Shown here piece after piece: positions 1 to 7,894 of a stretch of 39,052 bases of DNA. Each line of letters starts with the position of its first letter. Position 1 is the first letter of the stretch. The notes beneath the pieces are model-generated. The model was not told the DNA's origin, searched no databases, and worked only from the letters and a program-made list of their open reading frames with translations. Position numbers and translations under genes: made by a program. Source of the stretch: Bacteroidetes bacterium SB0662_bin_6 (lineage in GTDB: Bacteria > Bacteroidota > Rhodothermia > Rhodothermales > VXPQ01); contig VXPQ01000020.1 of assembly GCA_009839485.1 (NCBI GenBank), positions 1 to 39,052 on the forward strand, in the 5' to 3' direction.

Positions 1-1
1 G

Positions 2-784
2 GTTGCTTGGGTTTTACTCCAAAAGGGAGATGCGCAGGGGCAACTTGGCGAATTCTCGTCAGCGATTGAGACCTACGATGAAGCGATTACACGCATTGGC
101 GACAGCGATACACCAGAATTGCTTCGCTGGATCAGTTTGGTTTTATCCCAAAAGGGAGATACGCAAGGGAAACTAGGTGAATTCGCGTCAGCGATTGCAA
201 CCTACGACGAAGCGATTGCACGCATTGGCGACAGTTCCAATCCTCAAGATATGGTCATCTTGGTGTTGGCTCGAAAAGGGATGAGACAAATCGAGATGGG
301 ACATACGGGAGAAGCTCTACACACATGTGAGGAGATTGAGCGAAAACTTGGGGTTTTGGCGGATGATGACAAGATGCGGTTCGCATTGCGGGTAATCTGG
401 ATGCGGATGCAAGTGCTGTTGGTTCAGGGGCAACACCAAGCCGCCATGGATACGTTCCGTTCTGCGTATGCCGTATTTGTCCCCGGTAATGAGACAATGA
501 TGTATTGGATGCAAAGGATTGTACTTGACTTAGTTGTGGCTGGTGCTTCGACTCGTGAACTTGTTGAGATATTAGAGAGTGATAGTGTGAAATCCGATGC
601 ATTGGTGCCTCTGATCGTTGCCCTCCGCCGGTATACGGGCGAAGCCGTTCGCGCACCGGAAGAAATCTTTGAGGTCGCAACGGATATTCTCAAGCGTATT
701 GGGGAAAGGATGGCGGGAGACGCTGGCGTGGATTCGGACGATTTGGCCTCTTTGTCCGACTTCGTGGAGGGGGATCGGGAGTGA
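2..784 (+). CDS. TPR-repeat protein, 5' end outside window
   Basis: The frame is open from base 2 with no start codon that clearly begins the protein, so this is the C-terminal part of a longer gene; the stop is TGA at 782-784. Two near-identical 43-residue units (129 nt apart) are visible at the start, each with a QKGD..GQLGEF..AI..YDEAI.RIGDS pattern, which is tetratricopeptide-like helix-turn-helix. The later part is helical (for example EALHTCEEIERKLG and QHQAAMDTFRSAYAVF) and looks like diverged repeats with an acidic C-terminus. TPR proteins are protein-interaction scaffolds; the partner cannot be told from here. A TTG at 119 could start an internal product, but the repeat continues upstream of it, so a longer protein is much more likely. 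Base composition is less GC-rich than the metabolic genes further along, as in the neighbouring restriction system. Confidence 0.75.
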   Translation, partial: VAWVLLQKGDAQGQLGEFSSAIETYDEAITRIGDSDTPELLRWISLVLSQKGDTQGKLGEFASAIATYDEAIARIGDSSNPQDMVILVLARKGMRQIEMGHTGEALHTCEEIERKLGVLADDDKMRFALRVIWMRMQVLLVQGQHQAAMDTFRSAYAVFVPGNETMMYWMQRIVLDLVVAGASTRELVEILESDSVKSDALVPLIVALRRYTGEAVRAPEEIFEVATDILKRIGERMAGDAGVDSDDLASLSDFVEGDRE

Positions 785-888
785 TGGGCGTGCGCCGCCT
801 CTGTCGAGGTAATACTTGGTGGCCGTATCGAATGGTTGCTTCCGCCGATTTTTTCTCGACATTTGCATTGCAATCCTCATTGAAAAAG

Positions 889-911
889 ATTACTATGAGT
901 AGCGTAGTAAT
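889..911. promoter_or_regulatory. Inverted repeat upstream of methyltransferase, possible controller site
   Basis: A 7-bp perfect inverted repeat (ATTACTA at 889-895, TAGTAAT at 905-911, 9-nt spacer) ends 32 bp before the methyltransferase start. The spacer contains GAGTAGC (897-903), which also occurs at 4042-4048 upstream of the controller gene. A binding site for the controller protein is an inference from position and this shared 7-mer only. Confidence 0.3.
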
Positions 912-943
912 TCCTGTGCCGGAAGCTTTTAGGAGGAGATGTA

Positions 944-2689
944 ATGAGTGAGGCCCGTCAGTTGCGCTCCGCAGAGCGTTATCAATTCACTACCGAAGAA
1001 AAGGCCGCAGGGGCTACCTACACACCCAAAGTCCTTGCCGATTTTGTTGCGGACAAGATTATCGCGATCGCTGCCGAACTGCCAACCCATCGCCGGATCC
1101 GCATTCTCGATCCTGCTATCGGGCATGGAGAACTGCTGGTCAGCCTGCTCAAGGGCTTGGCTAACCGGTCAAACCTCGCCATTGAGGTGCATGGTTTCGA
1201 GACGAATCGTGAGGCACTTGCTACCGCAACTGCGCGAATCGAGCAACAATTTCCGAACGCTTCGCTCCATTTCAGGCCGGACAACTTCCTCACGTTTGTT
1301 CTCAAACACTGTGGATATGGTGGTCAAAGCAACCTTTTTAATTCCGCTGCCCCCGCGGCCTACGATCTCATCATTGCCAATCCTCCCTATGTCCGCACTC
1401 AGATCATGGGGGCCGCACAGGCGCAACTTCTGGCTAGGCAGTTCGGTCTGTCAGGTCGCGTGGATATGTATTACGCCTTCATGCTGGGCATATCCCATGT
1501 ACTTGAGCCCAAGGGCATTGCCGGAATTATTGTTTCGAACCGCTTTATGACCACCAAGTCCGGGGCTGCTGTTCGACAAGCCTTGCTGGAGCGTTTCAAT
1601 ATTCGGCACGTGTGGGATTTGGGCGATACGAAGCTATTCGACGCAGCAGTGCTACCCGCCGTTTTGCTCGTCGAGAACCGGAACGGTCATGCACCGAAGC
1701 CCCCGGCCTTCACATCAATCTATCAAACCACCGAGCCGATACGCCAACGAGCCACGGATCCAATCAGCGCCCTAACTGAGGAAGGCGTCGTCGGGATCGA
1801 CGACGGGCGACGTTTCCATGTTCGGCATGGCAAGCTGGATACAAGCGGCACATTCAATGGCGTTTGGCGGATTGCCACCAAAGATGCCGATACTTGGCTA
1901 ACCGCAGTGGAATCTCATAGTTGGGGCACATTCGGCGACATCGGCAAAATCCGTGTCGGCGTCAAGACCTGCGCCGACAAAGTGTTCGTCCGAAACGATT
2001 GGCACAGCATGCCCGAGGCTGGCCGCCCCGAATTGCTCAAACCGCTTACAACGCACCACATTGCTCGTCGCTTCAAGCCGCTGATTGCGGAGAAGCCAAC
2101 CAAAATTCTCTACCCGCACGAGGTTTCCAACGGTCGTCGTCGGGCCGTCGATCTTGCGCAATATCCTCGTAGCAAGGCCTATCTCAACACGCATCGTGCC
2201 ACGCTCGAAAGGCGCCGATATGTTACCGAGGCAGGTCGCGAGTGGTACGAAATATGGGTGCCTCAAGACCCCAATGCTTGGCAGCGTCCCAAACTTGTTT
2301 TCCGGGACATTGCTAACGAACCCACGTTCTGGATCGATCTGGACGGCTCCGTCGTCAATGGCGACTGTTACTGGCTCACCTGTCAAAATCCGGAACAGAC
2401 CGACTTGTTATGGATCGCAGCGGCTGTCGGTAACTCGACCTTCATTGAGCGGTTCTACGATTACCGCTTCCATAACAAGCTCTACGCGGGCCGTCGCCGT
2501 TTCATCACCCAGTATGTCGAGAAATTTCCCCTTCCTGCTCCCCAAACCATTCTTGGCAGAAAGATTGTCGCTCATGCAAAGCGGATATACGAAAACATCA
2601 CATCCCCGGATGTCGTCCATCTCCAAAGGGAACTGGATGCCATGATTTGGGAATCATTCGGTTTAGTCATCGAAGAAATCGGCAGGTAG
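944..2689 (+). CDS. Type II DNA N6-adenine methyltransferase (Eco57I/TaqI-like)
   Basis: A 581-residue S-adenosylmethionine-dependent methyltransferase that would protect host DNA by methylating adenine in its recognition site. Visible motifs are GATYTPKVLADF at about 23-34 (motif X region), the SAM-binding ILDPAIGHGE at about 54-63 (motif I), and the catalytic ANPPYV with NPPY at 146-149, typical of N6-adenine enzymes. The C-terminal half, from about 310, resembles the TaqI-like target-recognition region of Eco57I-class enzymes and carries no nuclease motif that I can see, so this is a stand-alone methylase. The ATG at 944 is preceded by a strong AGGAGGAG at 931-938. Its 3' end overlaps the 3' end of the endonuclease gene on the other strand by 27 bp, making a compact convergent methylase/controller-endonuclease unit. 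Confidence 0.9.
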   Translation: MSEARQLRSAERYQFTTEEKAAGATYTPKVLADFVADKIIAIAAELPTHRRIRILDPAIGHGELLVSLLKGLANRSNLAIEVHGFETNREALATATARIEQQFPNASLHFRPDNFLTFVLKHCGYGGQSNLFNSAAPAAYDLIIANPPYVRTQIMGAAQAQLLARQFGLSGRVDMYYAFMLGISHVLEPKGIAGIIVSNRFMTTKSGAAVRQALLERFNIRHVWDLGDTKLFDAAVLPAVLLVENRNGHAPKPPAFTSIYQTTEPIRQRATDPISALTEEGVVGIDDGRRFHVRHGKLDTSGTFNGVWRIATKDADTWLTAVESHSWGTFGDIGKIRVGVKTCADKVFVRNDWHSMPEAGRPELLKPLTTHHIARRFKPLIAEKPTKILYPHEVSNGRRRAVDLAQYPRSKAYLNTHRATLERRRYVTEAGREWYEIWVPQDPNAWQRPKLVFRDIANEPTFWIDLDGSVVNGDCYWLTCQNPEQTDLLWIAAAVGNSTFIERFYDYRFHNKLYAGRRRFITQYVEKFPLPAPQTILGRKIVAHAKRIYENITSPDVVHLQRELDAMIWESFGLVIEEIGR

Positions 2690-3718
2690 TGGAATCTGTA
2701 TCTTCCAGTTCGATAAATTGCCTTGGAATTGCGGAAACCGTGAGAAAAACTTTGCACCCGTCGTTAGGAAAAAGTGTGTCAACGTAACACATTGCCCGTC
2801 CGTCATTGCATAGAACAGAGCGTAGCGAACGTCGCAGTGTCGGATATTTTGGCCATTGATCTGCGGTATATCAAGGACTTCCTCACTATCTGGACACACA
2901 AGCCCAAGGTCTATGGTTGGCGATGTCTGCAATTTGACTTCAAGAAGCTGATGCAGTATATCCGGGAATTGCCCATCGTCCCGGTAATCAACATATCCTA
3001 AACGCTTACATACCAACCGGTGCAAAGCCGCTCCCCGGTTGCGTTCCTGGTCGTGGCCCGCATCTGGAAAGCTTTCGCCGATCAGAGCTTTTAGCTCTTC
3101 AAAAATCTGCTTGATCGGCAATAGGTTTCCTGCTTCAGGATAACTGGCCGGATCTGATGTAATGGATTCAAGGCTGGTTCTGGGCCTAACAATGTGCCGG
3201 AGACGCTCTGTGTCCTCTGTGGCGATTAACTCCGCACTGCTTTCACCGGAAATGAGCCGGGCCTGATATTTATGAGTTAGTGCGCCCGTGGTATCAAACT
3301 GCGCCAGGACATTCCCCGTAACGACCTTCACCTTAGTGATGGTGTCATCCTCGTCAAGTCGGATGATCACGTAGCGCCGTACCGGGGTAATCTCCTCATT
3401 CCAAATCTGCAAATTGTTAGATTTCTGGATGTACGTGTCAAAACGTTGGCCCGGAAACCTGGGATGTGTTTTTCTGAAACTTGACGGCACCGGATAACCG
3501 AGCGCTTGACAAATCCGTTCCTTTACAACCTTGGACCGGGTCCGTAGCGGCAAGCCTTCAAGAGGTGCGCCCGTTATCTTCGCATTGAGCAGTTTCTCGA
3601 GTTTCGGGGCAGGAATCCAAAGTTCTGGATCGCCAATCTCTATGGGATCGTAGATCGTCAGACCACTGCGCCGAATCGCTTCGGCGTATGAATCCGGTCC
3701 ATTGCCGTTAGTCGCCAT
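2663..3718 (-). CDS. Type II restriction endonuclease, PD-(D/E)XK type
   Basis: A 351-residue protein of unrecognised family, assigned as the restriction partner from context and its catalytic signature. Near residues 250-263 it reads GQFPDILHQLLEVKLQ: P252-D253, then E260-V-K262, which fits the PD...(D/E)XK metal-binding core shared by most type II endonucleases. The N-terminal 200 residues contain no familiar domain and may hold DNA recognition. It starts with ATG at 3718, overlapping the end of the controller gene by 11 bp, so the two are translationally coupled. It ends inside the tail of the methylase gene. Cleavage would make unmethylated incoming DNA the target. The recognition sequence cannot be predicted from what is visible. 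Naming it endonuclease is well supported by gene order; a different nuclease role is unlikely. Confidence 0.8.
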   Translation of the reverse strand: MATNGNGPDSYAEAIRRSGLTIYDPIEIGDPELWIPAPKLEKLLNAKITGAPLEGLPLRTRSKVVKERICQALGYPVPSSFRKTHPRFPGQRFDTYIQKSNNLQIWNEEITPVRRYVIIRLDEDDTITKVKVVTGNVLAQFDTTGALTHKYQARLISGESSAELIATEDTERLRHIVRPRTSLESITSDPASYPEAGNLLPIKQIFEELKALIGESFPDAGHDQERNRGAALHRLVCKRLGYVDYRDDGQFPDILHQLLEVKLQTSPTIDLGLVCPDSEEVLDIPQINGQNIRHCDVRYALFYAMTDGQCVTLTHFFLTTGAKFFSRFPQFQGNLSNWKIQIPLPADFFDD

Positions 3719-3965
3719 CTTCGAACGCTTTTCTGGTCAAGAGCTTTGGGACATCCGTTCCAAGTGCCGCAGCCAGAATCTCCAGCGTACTTAGCGTGGC
3801 ATTCCTTTCTCCTCTCTCCAGCGAACCCACATACGTCCGATGGAGACTACACATTTCGGCAAATCTTTCCTGGGATATGTCCTTGGATTTTCTGTAAGCG
3901 CGGATATTATCCGCAAGAATCTGTCTCAATTCCGCACTTGGAACTCTAAGTCTTTTGTTGCCCAC
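3708..3965 (-). CDS. Controller (C) protein of the R-M system, XRE-type HTH
   Basis: An 85-residue single-domain DNA-binding protein. Residues about 15-75 form a Cro/C1-type helix-turn-helix, with the segment HRTYVGSLERGERN typical of restriction-modification controller proteins; the size also fits. In known systems the C protein dimer first activates its own gene and the downstream endonuclease, then represses at high dose, delaying nuclease until the methylase has acted. The gene lies directly upstream of the endonuclease and overlaps it by 11 bp. The start is GTG at 3965, since no in-frame ATG lies between it and the upstream stop codon at 4023-4025. A controller dyad candidate lies about 55-85 bp upstream. 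Confidence 0.92.
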   Translation of the reverse strand: MGNKRLRVPSAELRQILADNIRAYRKSKDISQERFAEMCSLHRTYVGSLERGERNATLSTLEILAAALGTDVPKLLTRKAFEDGD

Positions 3966-4018
3966 TTTATTCCGGTAGTGCTCTGAAAACGCGAATACAT
4001 AATAGTTTATTGAATATG

Positions 4019-4050
4019 ATGCTTATAAGTCTACACACCAAGAGTAGCAT
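4019..4050. promoter_or_regulatory. Candidate controller operator upstream of the C gene
   Basis: An imperfect dyad with outer arms ATGCT (4019-4023) and AGCAT (4046-4050) lies in AT-rich DNA upstream of the controller gene, within the 234-bp space between it and the Fic gene. It includes GAGTAGC, shared with the methylase upstream region. Autoregulatory C-boxes normally lie here, but the match to published C-boxes is not clear. The rest of 4051-4199 shows no convincing gene; a short minus-strand open stretch past the Fic stop is unlike the Fic family. Confidence 0.35.
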
Positions 4051-4199
4051 AACCTAAACGTGCCGAGCCTTCACGTACTCGTTATACCGAACAGTTTCTC
4101 GCGGAATCACTTCTACCAACCCGATCAGGAGCGCCCATTTTTCCGCCCCTCCGGGCGTCGTCGATGCGGAGTTGCTGGATACCGGCGGCGTCCAGCATA

Positions 4200-5090
4200 T
4201 CAGATCCCGTAAACGAATTCCGTTCCGATCTTCCACACGCCCTTCTCGCGAAACGCGGGAATGGTCTGGCGACGGGCGGCGTTGGTGATCGCAGGCGCTG
4301 AAAGCCCATGCCGCCTGATGTAATCCGACAGCCGGATAATGACCTCTCCCCGCAAATAGCTCAGCCTTTTGTGCAGGGACTCTGTGAGCGCCGCCGCCAG
4401 CATATTTTCCATCGCCTTGGTCGCCTGGCGATTTCCGTATTCCCTGAACGCCTGGTAGTACCGTTCCTTATCCGCATTGCGAAGAATAAGGCCCGGCAGG
4501 CCCAGCTGGATGAGTTGAAAATTTATGAGTACGCGCCCCAGGCGGCCGTTGCCGTCGCAAAAAGGATGAATGGTCTCGAAATCGAGATGAAACCGGGCAA
4601 TCTTGTCAAGGAAGTAGGAGCCGAGATCGCTGGAATATTCGACAAGCAGATCGTCCATCATGCGCTCCACGCGTTCGGGCGCGGGCGCAATGTGCATCCC
4701 CACCCGCACGTATTCCCCCGGGTGACGAAAACGTCCGGCGATGTTGTCGTCGATGCCGCCGATGAGCATTCGATGCAAACGGAGTATCAGGTCTTTGTTC
4801 AACTCGCTGTTCCCGGCTTTGGCGCGTTTGTATTCCATGACCCTGGCCAGGTTTTTCGCCTCGAAGATTTCCCGTACAGACACGTTGCGGGACAGCATCT
4901 GCTCCAAGAGGATTCGCTCCGTTTCCTCGAGCGTAAGGGTTGAATTCTCGATCGCGTTCGAGTTGTACACGGTTTCGGGAATCTCCACTTCGTCGATCAT
5001 GGCCAGCAGCGATTCTTTGCCTTGGCGCAACGTATCGTACGCCCGCTTCAAGTCCTGGATACGGTTTTTTATGGGTCGGGTGATCGCCAT
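4200..5090 (-). CDS. Fic family protein with N-terminal inhibitory helix
   Basis: A 296-residue Fic-domain protein. The catalytic motif HPFCDGNGRLGR is at 175-186 and is intact (HPFx[D/E]GNGRxxR), so AMP transfer from ATP to a protein target is the expected activity. Residues 44-49 read SNAIEN, matching the (S/T)xxxE(G/N) inhibitory motif; placed before the Fic core it makes this a class II (intramolecularly inhibited) Fic. After the core, residues about 245-296 look like a winged-helix end (LSAPAITNAARRQTIPAFREKGVWKIG), common in this group and suggestive of DNA binding or autoregulation. The protein ends abruptly at TEFVYGI, a little shorter than I would expect. It reads in the same direction as the controller-endonuclease pair but with its own upstream region. 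Role beyond this, such as toxin-like or housekeeping modifier, is open. Confidence 0.92.
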   Translation of the reverse strand: MAITRPIKNRIQDLKRAYDTLRQGKESLLAMIDEVEIPETVYNSNAIENSTLTLEETERILLEQMLSRNVSVREIFEAKNLARVMEYKRAKAGNSELNKDLILRLHRMLIGGIDDNIAGRFRHPGEYVRVGMHIAPAPERVERMMDDLLVEYSSDLGSYFLDKIARFHLDFETIHPFCDGNGRLGRVLINFQLIQLGLPGLILRNADKERYYQAFREYGNRQATKAMENMLAAALTESLHKRLSYLRGEVIIRLSDYIRRHGLSAPAITNAARRQTIPAFREKGVWKIGTEFVYGI

Positions 5091-5105
5091 GTCGTTGCCA
5101 CATTG

Positions 5106-5138
5106 TATTCATGGTAAATATAAAATTATGCATGAATA
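5106..5138. promoter_or_regulatory. 8-bp inverted repeat before the Fic gene
   Basis: TATTCATG (5106-5113) and CATGAATA (5131-5138) form a perfect 8-bp inverted repeat with a 17-nt AT-rich spacer, starting 15 bp upstream of the Fic start codon. Class II Fic proteins with a winged-helix tail are sometimes autoregulated, and this spacing fits a dimer operator; that function is inferred. The remaining AT-rich stretch to 5266 probably holds the promoter. Confidence 0.4.
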
Positions 5139-5266
5139 TACGCCGAAAAACCGATGTGATTCACGATTTTTTGGCAAAAATACATTAATAGATAGCCAGC
5201 CAGCCGGGCGGATGTTTCCCTGAAAGCGTGTCGGGCCTCTATGCGGCGAACTGTCCCGATCCCGAC

Positions 5267-6109
5267 CTACCCCTTCTCCACAGGCGCGCCCACCAGATTT
5301 CCCCACTCGGTCCAGGAGCCGTCGTAGTTGATGACCTCGTTATACCCGAGCAGGTATTTCAATGCAAACCACGAATGGCTGGACCGTTCGCCGATTCGGC
5401 AATAGGTGATGATCGGTTTGGCGCCTGTGATGCCCTCTCTGGCGTAGATTTCCCGAAGTTCGTCGGCGGATTTGAAGGTCCCGTCCTCGGCGCACGCCTT
5501 GCTCCAGGGGATATTGCCGGCGCCGGGGATATGTCCTCCGCGCTGGCAGGTTTCGGGGAGACCCTCCGGGGCGAGCAGTTCGCCGCTGAATTCGGCCGGA
5601 CTCCGAACATCCACCAGTTCAGCGGATTGCCCCTCGAGCGTTGCGCTGACCTGGGGCAAAAACGCCCGGATCGAATTATCCGGATCCGAGGCCGTGTAAC
5701 GGGATTTGGCCGGATTCGGGGGATCGGTGGACAGGATGCGCTCTTCGGCCAGCCATTTGCTGCGCCCGCCATTCATCAGCCGTACATCCGCGTGTCCGTA
5801 AATCTTCATTTGCCAGAAGGCCCATGCGGCAAACCAGTTGTTGCTGTCTCCGTACAGCACGACAGTGGTATCGTTGGAGATGCCGCTGTCGGCCATGAGC
5901 TGCTCAAACCCGGCTTTCGGGACGATATCGCGCCGAACCGTATCGCAGAGTTGGGTATCCCACGCCCAACCAACGGCGCCCGGGATGTGTCCTTCGTCAT
6001 AGGAGGCGGTATTTACGTCTACTTCAACGATGCGCACGCGGGCGTCATCGATATGGTTCTGTACCCAATCGGTACTGACCAGCACTTCGGGGTGAGCGTA
6101 TTCGGACAT
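5267..6109 (-). CDS. Thiosulfate sulfurtransferase (two-domain rhodanese)
   Basis: A 280-residue tandem rhodanese. The first domain (about 10-125) is the non-catalytic copy (VEVDVNTASYDEGHIPGAV). The second (about 150-275) carries the active loop CRIGERSS with the sulfane-carrying cysteine at 237; a CRxGxR[T/S] loop is the signature of thiosulfate:cyanide sulfurtransferases rather than mercaptopyruvate enzymes (CGSGVTA). It moves sulfur from thiosulfate to thiophilic acceptors and has no signal peptide, so it is cytoplasmic. It stands alone, reading away from the neighbouring MITE. The ATG at 6109 has only a weak ribosome-binding site. With two sulfatases and thioredoxin in the window it may serve sulfur handling, but no operon link supports that. 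Confidence 0.93.
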   Translation of the reverse strand: MSEYAHPEVLVSTDWVQNHIDDARVRIVEVDVNTASYDEGHIPGAVGWAWDTQLCDTVRRDIVPKAGFEQLMADSGISNDTTVVLYGDSNNWFAAWAFWQMKIYGHADVRLMNGGRSKWLAEERILSTDPPNPAKSRYTASDPDNSIRAFLPQVSATLEGQSAELVDVRSPAEFSGELLAPEGLPETCQRGGHIPGAGNIPWSKACAEDGTFKSADELREIYAREGITGAKPIITYCRIGERSSHSWFALKYLLGYNEVINYDGSWTEWGNLVGAPVEKG

Positions 6110-6392
6110 GATCGTTTCCGGTTATTTCAGGGGTTGGCGGGACGGCTACGGGCGTTACAATGTGAACCTGCGGCGCAACATGCCTGGACGGCGTTTGCCG
6201 GAATGCGAAAGTACACACACAATGGGGGTACATTTGGTGTAGTTGGCGTGAATTTTCGACGTTACCCGTCCTCATCGGTGTAGCGGTGCGATCCGACGGA
6301 AAGCGGTCAGTGGTCGCTGGATTCGTTTTCGCATGCCTCCGTCTCCTGTCTGCCTGTTATGCCACCCATGTTCGTGTTCTGTTTCTTTCCTA
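6110..6392. other. Gene-free stretch before MITE copy 1
   Basis: About 280 bp with no frame that looks like a protein and no tRNA-like fold. It should hold the promoter of the sulfurtransferase gene. I see no clear -35/-10 pair or repeat in it. Confidence 0.5.
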
Positions 6393-6657
6393 GGGCCTGT
6401 TACCACTATGCAGCAATGCTCTGTTCCGTCAGGCACGGCGTCAATCAAGGCGCGAGGAGTGAAGTTTGGTGGTTCCAAATGAGCGACGAGCAACGAAGAG
6501 TGACGCCGTGACCGGCGGAACCCGAAGGGCGGGGCCTGTTTTCCCGCCATGCGGCGTTGCCGCTCGCTTATGTGGCTGGGCCACACTGCGCTCGCGGCGC
6601 CTGGCCTGGCAGAAAAATAGGCCCCGCAGAGCGCCGCTGCATAGTGTTAACAGGCCC
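6393..6657. mobile_element. MITE-like structured element, copy 1 (265 bp)
   Basis: A 265-bp element bounded by near-identical inverted ends of about 32 bp that begin GGGCCTGTTA and close TTAACAGGCCC. It is flanked by TA on both sides (6391-6392 and 6658-6659), consistent with a TA target. Inside are two more inverted repeats: a perfect 10-bp pair (6434-6443 / 6501-6510) and a 20-bp pair with three mismatches (6529-6548 / 6608-6627). It has no transposase; the open frames that cross it are identical in copy 2 and have no protein character. A non-autonomous transposon mobilised by an IS elsewhere is the best reading; the IS family is not determined. Confidence 0.8.
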
Positions 6658-6746
6658 TAATATCCTGCATGCCTCCACGCCAAAGAATCTGTACATTGCA
6701 GGCAACCCGGTCCGCACTACCCCAACACCCTCCATTCCCCAACACC

Positions 6747-7670
6747 ATGACCATCCCCGTTTTTTCCCTGTTGATGAGTCTGCTGAGTCTGCCGGGCCTT
6801 GTGCTGACGGCATGCAACCCGGAGACACCCGTAGGGCCGGAGGGAAGCGCACGAGATACGCTTCGCGTTCTGTCGTTCAATATCCGGTACGACAACCCGG
6901 AAGACGGCCCGGACGCCTGGCCCCATCGCAAGGAGGCGGTGGCGGACATGATCCGGTCCCAGGCGGTGGATGTTGCGGGACTTCAGGAAGCGCTGAAGAG
7001 GCAGATCGATGATCTGGAAGCGTTGCTGCCCGACTACGCATGGCTGGGCGTGGGCCGCGAGGACGGCATGGAACAGGGAGAGTTCGCCCCGATTTTCTAC
7101 CGGCGCGACCGCCTGGATACCCTGCGGTGGGGCACATTCTGGCTGTCCGAAACGCCGGATATCCCCGGGAGCCGGTCATGGGATGCGGCGCTGGAGCGCA
7201 TTGCAACCTGGGCGGTGCTGCGCGACCGGCAGACAAGCGAGGCGTTTCTGGCGGTCAACACGCATTTCGATCACCGGGGCGCGGAGGCCCGGACCCGCAG
7301 CGCGGAACTGATAGTCGAACGCCTCGACGAACTGGCAACCGCACAGTCGGGAGAACAGGGTGACGAAGGGACCGGGAGCCTGCCCGTCTTGCTTACGGGG
7401 GATTTCAATGTGCGAGAGGGTAGTGCTCCTTACGCTGTACTCGCAGATGCGTTTTCCGATGCCCTGTATGCTTCGGAGCAGCCCCACGAAGGGCCTATGT
7501 CCACCTGGAATGGTTTCGAGGCCATTGTGCCCGGGGGCCGAATAGACTACATCTTCGTCGGCGATGGCGTGCGTGTGTACGCCCATCGCATTCTGCCGGA
7601 TAAGACTGCCAACGATCGCTTCCCGTCCGATCATCTGCCGGTGCTGGCGGAGATAGGATTTGGGAAGTAG
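6747..7670 (+). CDS. Endonuclease/exonuclease/phosphatase family lipoprotein
   Basis: A 307-residue exported hydrolase of the metal-dependent EEP superfamily (DNase I/sphingomyelinase/inositol phosphatase fold). The start is set at ATG 6747, because this gives a lipoprotein signal with lipobox LTAC (Cys23); the frame is open further upstream but that part is unlike a protein. Family motifs are in order: LSFNIRYDN (about 42-50), LQEA with the metal-ligand Glu at 81, NTHFDH, GDFNV, and SDHLPV near the C-terminus, so the catalytic set looks complete. Bacteroidota members often act on phosphorylated sugars, lipids or nucleic acid outside the cytoplasm; the substrate is not decidable here. It is followed by a hairpin and appears to be a single-gene unit. 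Confidence 0.9.
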   Translation: MTIPVFSLLMSLLSLPGLVLTACNPETPVGPEGSARDTLRVLSFNIRYDNPEDGPDAWPHRKEAVADMIRSQAVDVAGLQEALKRQIDDLEALLPDYAWLGVGREDGMEQGEFAPIFYRRDRLDTLRWGTFWLSETPDIPGSRSWDAALERIATWAVLRDRQTSEAFLAVNTHFDHRGAEARTRSAELIVERLDELATAQSGEQGDEGTGSLPVLLTGDFNVREGSAPYAVLADAFSDALYASEQPHEGPMSTWNGFEAIVPGGRIDYIFVGDGVRVYAHRILPDKTANDRFPSDHLPVLAEIGFGK

Positions 7671-7697
7671 GGCGCAAATCCATTCATGATTGCGCCC
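7670..7697 (+). terminator. Hairpin after EEP gene
   Basis: A perfect 8-bp stem (GGGCGCAA at 7670-7677, TTGCGCCC at 7690-7697) with a 12-nt loop begins on the last base of the stop codon. There is no strong T-tract after it, so it may be a weak or factor-dependent terminator. The rest of the space to 7894 shows nothing definite. Confidence 0.45.
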
Positions 7698-7894
7698 ATT
7701 GAGTCATGCACCCGTATTTCTTCCCGTGTATGCATTCCCATAAACGGAATACGTGTCACGGCGGTGGATAAATACGTGGACAACGGGTGGAGAAAGAGTG
7801 GAGAAACCAGACGAAACGCAATATTCTGGCGCGTACCTTTCGGGATACGAATTTTTCCGAGCGCCTGCTCCCTGTCTCCTCTGATCAATTAAAT

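Noticed and set aside
4054-4236. A minus-strand 60-codon frame at the end of the Fic gene
   Set aside because: It overlaps the Fic C-terminus in another frame, lacks a ribosome-binding site and resembles no family. Kept only as a possible remnant.
6466-6660. Short open frames inside the MITE copies, the same in both
   Set aside because: Identity reflects the shared element. The translations are Arg/Ala-rich with no motif and are too short for a transposase.
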